Assembly: GCF_000208745.1 (NCBI RefSeq)
Contig: NC_030859.1
Span: 9,492,202-9,556,201 of the forward strand
DNA length: 64,000 nucleotides
From: Theobroma cacao
Lineage: Eukaryota > Streptophyta > Magnoliopsida > Malvales > Malvaceae
Direction of reading: 5' to 3'
Position 1 is the stretch's first letter, and each line of letters opens with the position of its first letter. A model generated the notes under the pieces. The model did no database searches and had not been told where the DNA came from. It saw nothing but the letters and a program-made list of their open reading frames with translations. Of this stretch, positions 12,170 to 22,375 are shown in pieces. The position numbers and the translations under genes are program-made.

Positions 12170-14053
12170 CTACTCATCGAATGAAGCAGAGGGTGAGGAT
12201 TCACTTCCAAAGAAAGGGTTAAGAGGAAACGTAGAGGGTTCCTGGAGAGAAGAGACTGAAACTGGTTTGGACTTCTTTGCCAATTTGGAAGACTTTCTTT
12301 TTTTGAGAAAGGCTGTCTTGGTTGCCATAGTCTTCCTTCCTTTGGTTGGTTGTTTTGCCTTAGTTGGTGGTGCTGTGGTGGCTTCTGGTTTTCTTGTTTT
12401 TGCCTTTAGTTAGGAAGTTGAAGCAAGTTTCTTTCCTTTTCTTACATTTGCACCATCCTTCTAAGTTGCTATCTTGACAGTGTCTTTATCAGCTTGTTCC
12501 TCTCTGACCATTTGATGAAAAATGTCCATAATGGAAACTTCCTCTAAATTTGGAGAAGAGGCCTAATGTTTCTCAGTTTCTGCACCAGCTACTTCAGTCC
12601 CTTGTTTTGAGTCATTTTTGCTTTGAGGTTCAAGGGGGGGTGATTTGGCTGGCTGTTCAACTCCTTGTGGGGAGTCCTCAATTTGCATAACAGGACTGGC
12701 AGACTTGTAGGTAAAGCCTTCAGCTTGAGTGTTAGAACTTTCAAACTTCTCTGCTGACTTTGCAGAACCTTCAGCACCTTGCTGTGCAATTGCAGTGCTG
12801 GATGTGGTAGAACTGTTTGCAGCCACAGGTTCAGACGCCATGTTTTCTTTCTCCTCTAGCTTGTTTTCCAACTTAGTGATTTTATCTTCCATCTTCTATA
12901 GCTTCACTCCTTGGTCAGTCAGCTTACCATCAATCCTCATAAGTAGATTAAAAATCATCTCATTCGAAAATCTAGAAGAAGCTTCTTCAGGTTGAGCAAG
13001 CAGACTGTGATCTTTTCTTGGGCCAGTTTTGGAGGTTTTAATGAACTTCTCTCCATCGAGCACATACCCCATCTTAACTAAGCTGCCATAATAAATGGCT
13101 TGGTTTCTAGTTTTCACCAGGTCCATATCATACCTTTTAGCCCATATGTCTTTCTTTTGCATAAAGGATGTAATCATATTCCCGTATGGCAGATTTACCT
13201 TATCAAGTCTGCAGGCACTTCTCATTTTCTCAATCATAAATCTCCCCAGATTTAGAGACATTCCATTAAAAGCATGCTCCATAAGCCAGAGATCCTAGAG
13301 GCTAATGTAGCTAAGACTTTCACTCCTCCCTTGAATATTTGCTGTAATGAAGTAATGCAGTATCCTAATCTGTGGATTGATTATTAGACCTGAATTACTT
13401 TTAGAAGAGTATTTTTCTTTCCTTTCAGTGATGATCTCCCACAATGAGGACGGATTATATTTTTCTGGAAGTTCAAATTCATCTACTTCACCCTCTAATT
13501 TCAGCAGATTCCCTAAATCTCCAGCAGTCACAACAAACTCTTTTCCATTCAAATAGACATTCAAGCCATCTTCTACATAGTCATCAGAATCTATTAATTC
13601 CTTTTCTTTCAAAGCAATGCCAGAGTAAAATTCTTTAACCAGACTTGGCTTATATGACCTATTCTTAAAGGTGCTGTAACCTTTAAGTTTCAGCTCATCA
13701 AAGTACTCAGATAGACTGGTCTAGATTTCTACATTTTCCTTAAAACTCTTCCAATCAATAAACTTTTCGCAGGAGATTGGTGCATTTTCTATATTCTTGA
13801 ATCTATATTCATGCAACTTATTTCTAAATTTCGAAGAAGAAGAGGAACTGATACCTTTTTGGAGTGAAGGTTCTGTATCTTTCTTCTTGTGTATTCTCTA
13901 CTTGTTTTCTCTTAGTTTCTCGACTATTTCCTTCACTGAGGCAGGCATAATTTTCTGTTTCTTTTTCTGACTTTCTGTTCCAGTTTCTTCCTCCATTGGC
14001 CTTTTTCCTTTCTTCTTCTCTGATACATCTTTACTCTAAGATGTTCTAGCCAT
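12170..14053 (-). pseudogene. Sirevirus B ORF3 (post-pol protein)
   Basis: It starts at ATG 14053 (MARTS) and ends at TAG 12170, about 628 codons, with internal stops (for example at codon 6 and before KMEDKITKLE). The N-terminal third is rich in Lys/Arg with KKKGKRP- and KKKQKI-like clusters. A folded middle contains YFDELKLKGYSTFKNRSY, SLWEIIT, LWLMEHAFN and LPYGNMITS, which recalls the 'putative plant transposon protein' family. A coiled-coil-like stretch ELENKLEEKE follows, and the C-terminus is low-complexity Pro/Ser/Lys. No signal peptide or membrane segment is visible, so it does not look like an envelope protein although it sits in that position. Function unknown. Confidence 0.8.
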
Positions 14054-14380
14054 TTTGGTTCTAGAAATTTCTAAAGATCTGAGTTAGTTTTAGAGGCAAG
14101 AAAAAAAGATTTAGGTTTTTGTTTTCAGAGCAACGAGTTGCAGAGGAGAGGGAAGAAGAGGTTGGCAGCAGTTATTGCTCAGAAAACTTCGCATCTTCCT
14201 TTAAGAACCGCCCTACTTTTATTTCTTTATATTTTCAAATCTCCCTTTAAAATTTTGATTATTTACCTTTGGCAACTCTGCTTTATTCCTCTTTTCACCT
14301 AGTAAATCAAATTTTTACTACAATTTACTCCTATTTCATTAAAGTCACTGAGTCTTATTATTTAAAGATGTCAGGCCACT

Positions 14381-14412
14381 CTTAGTTGACTAAGAATTTC
14401 TTAGTCGACTGA
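14381..14412 (-). promoter_or_regulatory. Paired palindromes upstream of ORF3 (B)
   Basis: CTTAGTTGACTAAG and CTTAGTCGACTGAA lie head to tail in the spacer between RNase H and ORF3 (14054-14449). They match the TTAGTCRACTAAG motifs that precede the TATA box in the LTRs. A TATA-like run (minus strand, about 14228-14236) and a TC-rich stretch lie between them and the ORF3 start. A promoter role is inferred. Confidence 0.45.
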
Positions 14413-14449
14413 ATGCATTCTGTTTTCAATGTGAGAGTCAAAGATTTTC

Positions 14450-15494
14450 TTATAATTCCTTCACATTAACCATCCCCAAATTTCTTCTAATCTCACAAGA
14501 TCTATCTTCACTCAGTGGTTTGGTAAAAATGTCTGCTAATTGATGTAGAGTATTCACAAAATATATTTTAATGTCATTTTTCACTACATGGTGTCTAATT
14601 TCAATGTGCTTTGTTTTAGAATGTTGTATTGGATTTTTTGATATGTTGATTGCACTTTTATTATCACAGTATATCGGTACATTATGCATAGTTATTCCAT
14701 AGTCTTTTAATTGTTGCTTGATCCAAAGGATTTGTGCATAACAACTACCTAATGATACATATTCAGCCTCTGCTGTAAATAGTGCTACTGAGTTTTGCTT
14801 CTTGCTGGACCAAGACACAAGCATCCTTCCTAGAAATTGGCATATTCCACTAGTGCTTTTCCTATCAATTCTGCTCCCAGGAAAGTCAGCATCTGAATAT
14901 CCAACTAAGCTAACAGTTGAGTTTCTAGAGTACCATATTCCTAGTTCTTAAGTGTCTATGAGGTATCTAAAAATTCTCTTAACAGCTGTTAGGTGTGATT
15001 CTTTAGACTATGACTGAAATCTAGCACACAAGCACACATAAAACTGAATGTCTAATCTACTTGTTGTTAAGTAAAGAAGAGAGTCGATCATACCTCTATA
15101 GAGCTTTTGATCTACATCTTTACCTTTTTCATCTAAATCGAGTTTGGTGGATGTACTCATTGGTGTGGAAATTGATTTCAGCTTTACCATATCGAACTTC
15201 TTGAGCATTTCATGAGTACATCTTTCTTGGTTGATGAAGATTCCTTCCCACTTTGTTTGATTTAAAGACCAAGGAAGTACTTCAACTCTCCCATCATGCT
15301 CATCTCAAATTCACCCTGCATTTTCTTTGCAAAGTTCTTGCATAAAGCTTCATTAATTGCACCAAATACAATATCGTCCACATATATTTGCACAACAATT
15401 AAATCATTTAGATATCTTTTTATGAACAATGTAGTATCGATGCTGCCTCTATCATATCCTTTCTCAACTAAAAATTTTGAAAGCCTCTCATACC
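14450..15494 (-). pseudogene. Sirevirus B pol: RT palm to RNase H
   Basis: On the minus strand the RT resumes after M2 with QIYVDDIVFG (about 15370-15400), so the catalytic YVDD is intact. MLKKFDMVKLKSISTPM follows, with the connection region DEKGKDVDQKLYRGMIDSLLYL. RNase H then has YSDADF and KQNSVALFTAEAEYVSLGSC, and ends KPLSEDRSCEIRRNLGMV. Stops occur near 14948 and 15008. The upstream half of RT lies at 18458-19550, separated by solo LTR M2. It retains the connection segment that A has lost. Confidence 0.9.
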
Positions 15495-15499
15495 AAGCT

Positions 15500-18452
15500 T
15501 GTCAAGCCCGACTCTACAATATGTTTATTATGCCATTCTTACATAAGAATGCATGTTTGCTTGCTTGGGTACCTTGGAAATTGTTAAAGGACGATATTGT
15601 ACCAAATGGTACAATTAAGTTGAATTAAGCCTCAAACTAGTATGAATAGAGATTTTAAGATGAAATTGAGAATTTTAAAATCCTAGAATGACATAAATGG
15701 TGATTCGAAGTTCGAGGACCGATTTGGAGTCAAATTAGAATTTTCATGACCTAGGGGTAAAATGGTCATTTTGCCACCCTAGGTTAAGATGTGAGTGTTG
15801 GCTGAAATTTTTGACTAAGATTGATCATTGGGAGTATAATTTGAGTTTGAGAAGTGAAGAATTTTAATTCTGGCATTTTTTCGAGCATAAGGGTAAAATA
15901 ATCATTTTACCACCCAGGGGCAAAATTGTAATTTTACACCACCCAACACTTGTCCAGCACATGGATTTTACCCAATATTATCATGGATAATTGAGAAAAT
16001 TTAAGTGGTGGAGAGAGATTGCTTAATGGCTAAGTATGACACATGGACCAATGAAATGGTGACATGTATCAAAATCTCATCCATTCATTATTTTCCTTAT
16101 AAATTAGCATAAAATCAGCCCATTTCTCATTCATATGGCCAACCAAAGAAGAACAAAGGGAGAAAAGAAAGAACAAGAACCCTAGGGTGAAAATTCAAGA
16201 GAAAAATTGGTGGATTCCAAGTAATCAAGCAATCAAAGGTAAAATTTCTTGATTTTGACTTGTGATCTACCTTTCTCATGCATTATTTTGCATTTTTCAT
16301 GGTTGAATCACAAGATATCATGAAGAATTCATGGCTAGCCGAATGGGTATGGAGAGAGAATGATGTTGGATTGATTTGATTTCAAGTTATGTTAGTGTTT
16401 TTAGTTAGTTTACCATGTCTAGAAGCAAAACAATAAGAAAAGAATTCATTTTCCCCATCACCCATCAATGGCCGAACCTATCTTGTATTGAGTGAGGATG
16501 AATTTGATTTTTATTTTAAGAGAATTGGTTAGAAAATGATGAATTATGGTGTGGAAAAGTAGTAGGAAAAATCACAGTGTTAATGCACCATTATTGATCG
16601 AAAATTCTAAGAAAAAAAGTGAAGATGGTTTTGCCAAATTTTAGGTTATTTGACTTGTGTTTGGTGAATTAAGGTATTGGAAAAGAAATGGAGCAATTTG
16701 GAGCTAAATTGGATGCGTTGGCCAATTAATCGGGTGATAAGACGAATTAGGCCAATATCGGGTTTAGATGGTTACCCGTGCATTTTGCATTCTATATCAT
16801 GCATTAGTAGTCTAAATTAGTTTAATTTCGATTTAGTACCAATGTAGTAAGTTTCTCGATTTTGTACTATGTCAAGGTGGTGAGTCCTCCGATAAAGGCA
16901 AGGAAATTGCATCTGAGGACCAGTAGTTAGAGTACTTTGAAAATCCGCACTCTAGACATTATGAGTTACCTTACTATCGTCTTAATTATCTAAAGTGGTT
17001 TTTATCCGATTTTGTGAATTTCATGGAAAATGAATTAAATGATTAATTTTTTGATTTTATAAACAAAATGTGATTTAATGAAATGATTTTATAAATTTGT
17101 TTTAAAATTGAATGATGGTTTGAAAATAGAGTAATTGGAGATTGTTTTTATGTGTTGTAAATTCATAACTCTAATTGATTGGCTTATGACAATATTGGCA
17201 TGAATGGCTGAATTGGTATTTGTGTTGAAATGTATAAACTGTTGTTTGCCTTGATAGGCTGGATAGTAATGAAATCGCCATGTCATGCAGTTGAATTTTT
17301 ATTGATTTGGTGGATATCAATTAGCTTACTATAGTGGGTGGGTTTCTGTGGACCAACCTATTAGAGGGGCACGGTAAACCCTGTTATATCTTACCTCAGT
17401 ATGAGAGGCGCGGGTGGATAACTCCTTAGGTTAACACTTTAGAGTTCACTTCACGTCAAACCACCACGTGAGGGGGAACTCAGTCAACGCCAAGGAACGA
17501 CTATGTTTTCAAAATAAAAACATGATTTATGCGTACATAACTTTTTAACAGCCTTGGCGGACTCGGTTGGGATAGCCCTCGATCAAGGCATCCCTGATAA
17601 CTAGGTATGAGAATGATTTTGGCACAAACCAAAGCTTTTAAGAAATTCATAAGCCATGTTGATTACTCGATTTATATGAATCGGTTTTATTTGGTTGAAA
17701 TGAGTTGAAAGGTAATGAATTACAGTATATTAAATTATTTTATCTGTCTCTATTTACTTGGTTTTAGATATTTTAAATGGTATTTGTTTACTCACTGGGA
17801 TTATATAATCTCACCACCTTCCTTTCCACCCATTTCAGGCTCAAGATAGTCGGTAGATAACTCATTTTGTTGAGGGCTACAGTTAGACTTGCACCCTCAA
17901 AACTGTACGTTTAATGCTTTTAATACTTTTGGTCGTTCATGGGCCCACTTGTTACTGTAAATTAAATTAAATACTCTGGCTTACTGTATTACGATATATA
18001 TGAATTTATTTTACTTTTACACTGTAAAAATTATTTATGCAGTGTTCTAAAAATATTGTTTTATGAGAAAATTGAATATTTTATTCTATATTTTTATTTT
18101 ATTCTAATAATCATAATTTCATTTTAAATGAAGGTTTTAGATGTTTAAACTTATTTTTTATTATGAATTATGTGTTTTGTACTTGCATACTACATTTTTA
18201 GTGGATTTCGAGATTTTTGAAAAAAAATGACCAAAATGCCCTTGTGAGAAAAAAAAATAATTTTCTATTGTTTCGATTTGGACATAGTTTAAAATATTTT
18301 AGAACGTAATATTTGACAACGGTTAATCACAAGGGAAATGAGAAGCTGATATTAAAGCCTTGTGGGGTTCCGATTGACATTTCGGGTAATGAGTGTCGAT
18401 CGAGATATCGCGGCGATTGTCACGGGCTCAAGGGGAGTTTCGGGTCGTGACA
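15500..18452 (+). mobile_element. Solo LTR M2 (gypsy type, 2.95 kb)
   Basis: It starts TGTCAAGCCCGAC and ends CGGGTCGTGACA, with AAGCT on both sides (15495-15499, 18453-18457). Excising it rejoins the B reverse transcriptase in frame (KQAPRAWYERL-like region). A TATA box lies near 16098, about 600 bp from the start. The conserved hairpin block is at 17551-17589 and the GGGGCACGGTAAACC block near 17370. No internal retroelement sequence is present. Confidence 0.9.
17551..17589 (+). other. Conserved hairpin in M-type LTR (M2)
   Basis: GCCTTG (17551-17556) pairs with CAAGGC (17584-17589). The outermost G:C pair of the arms is lost here relative to M1, while the loop keeps GGACTCGGTT. Confidence 0.55.
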
Positions 18453-18457
18453 AAGCT

Positions 18458-19550
18458 CTAGGAGCTTGTTTCAATCTATACAATACTTTGTGAAGCTTAA
18501 AGACATGATCAGATTTTTCAGAATCTTTAAAACCAGGTGGTTGTTCTATAAAAACTTCTTCTTGAATTAATCCATTTAAGAATGCACTTTTTACATCCAT
18601 TTGGTACAACTTAAAATTCATGAAGCATGCAAAGGCTAGCAACAACCTTATGGCTTCAATCCTAGCTACGGGAGCAAAGGTTTCATCATAATCTATTCCT
18701 TCTTCTTGGTTGTAACCTTTTGCTACCAGCCTAGCTTTGTTTCTGACTACATTTCCTTGCTCATCTACTTTATTTCTGAATACCCATTTAGTACCAACAA
18801 TAAGATGATTTGAAGGTCTAGGTACCAATGACCATACATGATTCCTAGTGAATTGATCAAGTTCTTCTTGCATGGCCATTATCCAACTTTCCTCCTTTTT
18901 AGCTTCTTCAAAGTTTTTAGGTTCAATTTGAGATATAAAAGTTGAAAACTCACAAGTTTCTCTAGTTGCTTTCCTAGTTCTAACTCCTTGTGAAATGTCA
19001 CCTATTATTTGGTCTTGTGGGTGATCTTTTACAAATCTCAAACTCCTTGGTAGATCATCATGCTGATTTTCTACTCTTTGTAGATTTCCTAGAAATGGAG
19101 TTTCATTTTCTCTTCTAGCTGAGCTTTCTTCATTATTTTTATTGTTCTCTAAGCTCATTTCCTCCATTTGTTTTTCTAGGATTTCTATATCGTCATCATC
19201 ATCATGAACTTCTTTTTGTAATGCATTTGACTCATCAAAAACTACATGGACTGATTCTTCAACGGTAAGGGTCCTTTTATTAAAAGCTCTATAGGCCTTT
19301 GAGTTTAATGCATATCCTAACAATATTGCTTCATCACTCTTTGCATCAAACTTCCCTAGGGGCTGTTTTCCATTGTTCAATACAAAGCATTTACAGCCAA
19401 AACTCCTAAGGTGAGAAATATTTGGTTTCCTACCTTTGTAAAGTTAATATGGAGTCATTGAAATCACAGGTCTTATTGAGACTCTATTAAGGATATAAGC
19501 TGCTGTATTTATTACCTCAGCCCAAAGATATTTAGGTAGGTTGTTCTCAC
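18458..19550 (-). pseudogene. Sirevirus B pol: integrase C-terminus to RT fingers
   Basis: Minus strand from 19550: end of integrase ([40 protein letters not shown]), an acidic linker with [14 protein letters not shown], then RT with [35 protein letters not shown] and [20 protein letters not shown]. It is the least damaged stretch of pol in the window, about 330 codons with one early stop near 19446. It is bounded by element A on the right and solo LTR M2 on the left, so the three pol pieces of B must be joined to see the gene. Confidence 0.92.
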
Positions 19551-19819
19551 ATAACTGTTGGCTCCATTAGTTTTTGATGATAACAAAACATTCCCATTTA
19601 TTTGTGTCTAATTCCTTTACTTAAGTGTGCAAAAAATTAATACATGAAATTAATTTCTTAAATCTTCAAAGAGTATGTTTGAAAGAAAAAGAGGGATAAA
19701 ATCAATAAGATGTAACTAAATAACAAGGAGGAAGGTTGTTGGTTTAACAAGGAAGAACATTGGTTGACCAAATTTCAAATTGAAAAAATGACGAGCTGAA
19801 GAGTTTGAGAAACAGAACC

Positions 19820-19905
19820 AACTTAGTCAATCAAGTCAGTCGACTAAGTGCCCTCTGCAAACCAGAAACAGAATCAACTTAGTCAACTAAGTTAATCGAC
19901 TAAGA
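19820..19905 (+). promoter_or_regulatory. Palindrome cluster in U3 of A
   Basis: CAGTCGACTAAG, CTTAGTCAACTAAG and AATCGACTAAG occur within 86 bp, ending about 120 bp before the TATA box. The same cluster is in the 3' LTR (28730-28822), both LTRs of B (about 11000-11096, 32957-33050) and the LTR of C (about 50097-50210). Repeated palindromes in LTRs are known for Sireviruses. Confidence 0.65.
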
Positions 19906-20023
19906 GCTCTTTGTTTACAATTTGAACCAAAACACTACAAGACAGATTAACAACTAGAATTCATCCTCAACTGTTTCCAACGGATATAAACTGCCAAACT
20001 GACATCAGAGTTGCATCTTCAAG

Positions 20024-20030
20024 TATAAAA
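20024..20030 (+). promoter_or_regulatory. TATA box, 5' LTR of A
   Basis: AAGTATAAAAGGG is a strong plant TATA context and is kept in the 3' LTR (28942), the 5' LTR of B (minus strand, about 32830) and the LTR of C (50332). Confidence 0.7.
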
Positions 20031-20619
20031 GGGTTCAACAATGAGAAACAAGTTTTTAGAAGCCTTGAATGAGATTTGAGCTATAAAAAGTTGAAAAACC
20101 AGAAAAGCTTCAATGCACTTGTCTGCACTTAAACACTCATCTTTCGTAATTGTGTTTAGCACTCAATCTTGTACAATTCAGATCAACTTGTGATCGTAGG
20201 TACTTTCTTTAACCTCTATTCTTGTATACTTAGAGTGAGGGAGTCACTCTAAGGGGTCGTTCAAGCTTGGGAAAGGTTGAATGTTATAGGTTGTGGTTGA
20301 GTCTTGGAAAACCACTTTGGGTTTTAGTTGAGCCCGTGAAAAATTAGTGTAAAGGTTTTGGTTGAGCCTACGAAAAGCCATTGTAAAAGCTTAGTGAAAG
20401 CTTGTAAATTTCACCAGATTCTTAATGAATCGTTGGGAAAATCCTTGGTTGGATAATCAACGTAGTGAATCTAGGTCTTAGATCGAACCACTCTAAATTG
20501 TTGTGCACCTTATACTCTGTTTTTACTTTCTTAAGTTTTGGAAATTAGTTCCACACTTTGTCAAGAGCCAAATTGTGTTATTCACCCCCACTATAACACA
20601 TATTAACGGGACCAACAAT

Positions 20620-20631
20620 TGGAATCAGAGC
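20620..20631 (+). other. Primer binding site of Sirevirus A
   Basis: TGGAATCAGAGC differs at one base from TGGTATCAGAGC, the complement of the initiator methionine tRNA 3' end used by most plant copia elements. It lies two bases after the 5' LTR. The equivalent site in B is unmutated. Confidence 0.88.
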
Positions 20632-20675
20632 AAGTACCATGTTTTTAAGGCTTAACATCCTTTAGGAGGATCCAA

Positions 20676-22302
20676 ATGGCTCAACAAAAAACCATAGTTG
20701 CTGAAGGAAAATCAACAAACAGACCACCTCTATTTGATGGATCTAATTATCCTTATTGGAGCACCAGAATGTCAATCTATATTAGAGCTATAGATTATGA
20801 AATGTGGGACGTCATAACTGATGGACCCTTTATGCCCTCAACCGTGAATGTAGTAACAAATGAGTTGATGCCCAAGCCAAGGTCCGAATAGACTGAGGCT
20901 GAAACTAAGAAAGTTCAAGTAAACTTTAAGGCCATCAACACATTACATTGTACCTTGACCCCCACTGAATTTAACAAAGTCTCAAGCTGTACAACAGCTA
21001 AACAAGTGTGGGAAAAACTTAGAATAATCCGTGAAGGGACTTCTCAAGTAAAGGAGTCCAAATTGCTTTCTTAACACATAGTTATGAAATGTTCAAAATG
21101 GAGCTTGGTGAAGACATCACCAGCATGTTTGATAGGTTTACAAACATTACAAATAAATTAAGTAAGCCAGGCAAGCTTATCCCTGAACATGGATTAGTTA
21201 AAAGACTGCTTAGATGCCTACCAAAATCTTGGAAACCAAAAGTGACTGCGATTAGAGAGGCTAAAGATCTGAACATCATCACCCTCGATGAGATATGTGG
21301 TTCTCTTCTCACTCATGAGTTGAAGCTTAAGGAAGAAGAAAACAGAAGGGAAGCAAAGGAAAAGAAAAAGAGCATTGCACTTAAAGCCATCATTCTTGAA
21401 GAAGAGCTAGAAGAGCTTTCCTGTGATGATGATGAAGATTTAGCTATAGTTGCAAGAAAATTCAGAAAACTAATGAGCAGAAGAAATCAAAGGCTAACTA
21501 GAAGAGGTTTAAGGAAAGACCAAGGTGCTTCATGGAAAATAAGGAATAAAAATGACTCCAACTAAAAGGAAGAGATGATCTGCTACAAATGCAAGAAACC
21601 TGGTCACTTCAAGTCCGAGTGTCCACTACGGAAAGATGAAACCCTTAAAAAAAATAAGAGATCCAAGAAAGCAATGGTGGCTGCTGCATGGTCAGATAAT
21701 GACACATCAAGCTCTGAAACTAATGATGAAAATCTGAGGAAAGAGCAAACATCTGTTTAATGGCACAAGAGGATGAAACAGAGGTACCTTCATCCTCCTG
21801 CATTAATTCTTATGATGATTTACAAGATGAATATGAATGCCTTTATGATGAATTTGAAAAACTTTTTTCAAAATACAAGTCATTGAAGAAAAAGGCTACA
21901 TTACTTGAAAATGATTTGGAACAAATCAAACAAGAGTTCACCTCTGTTTTTGAGCAAAGAAATATTTTTCAAGCTAAGTTAGAACACTCAAAAACAAACT
22001 TTGAGTCTTTAAAACAAGAGCTGGAAAATAAGTTTGAAGCCTTGCAAATAACTCTTGATGAAAACACAGCTCTTAAATGCTTGAAACATGAATCTTAAAA
22101 AAGATATGCATACCACAATAAATATTCAGCTAAAGCATTACCTAGATGTTATAATTGTGGTAAACATGGTCATTTGTCATATGACTATTTTGAGAAAAAA
22201 AAAAGTGCAGAAAGTTAAGAAAATTTGGGTTTCTAAGGGATCCTTTGCTGCAACTAACACTCAAGGACCCATCAAAGTATGGGTACCTATAAAGAAAAAC
22301 TG
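20676..22302 (+). pseudogene. Sirevirus A gag
   Basis: It starts at ATG 20676 (MAQQKTIVAEG), the same start as in B. Domains: an N-terminal PPLFDGSNYPYWSTRM segment (DUF4219-like), a UBN2-type capsid part with KQVWEKLRII and MFDRFTNITNKL, a basic stretch, a CCHC zinc knuckle CYKCKKPGHFKSEC (21581-21622), a heptad-rich Glu/Lys coiled coil (about 21800-22090), and a second knuckle CYNCGKHGHLSYDY (22147-22191) whose last Cys is lost. A VWVPIKK tail follows. Stops at about 20889, 21563 and 21758 and a frameshift near 21070 break it. Gag packages element RNA in the cytoplasm. The long coiled coil between two knuckles is typical of Sireviruses. Confidence 0.9.
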
Positions 22303-22375
22303 AAATTCTATTTTGTAGGTTTAGCTGAACTTAAAAGAGACATGTTCAAGAGCTTACCTTAAGAAGAAACAACCT

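Larger units (their letters stand above)
19556..20617 (+). repeat. 5' LTR of Sirevirus A
   Basis: A 1062-bp LTR starting TGTTGGCTCC and ending GGGACCAACA. U3 carries the palindrome cluster at 19820-19905 and a TATA box at 20024-20030. The primer site follows two bases after the end. Confidence 0.94.

Noticed and set aside
12729..13298. Plus-strand frames opposite B ORF3
   Set aside because: Antisense shadows of the conserved minus-strand ORF3; their composition is the reverse reading of Lys/Glu-rich coding.
18352..19380. A 342-codon open frame that looks like one protein
   Set aside because: Its last third of a hundred bases (18352-18452) belongs to solo LTR M2; only the part from 18458 up is B integrase-RT. 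The fused C-terminus is accidental.
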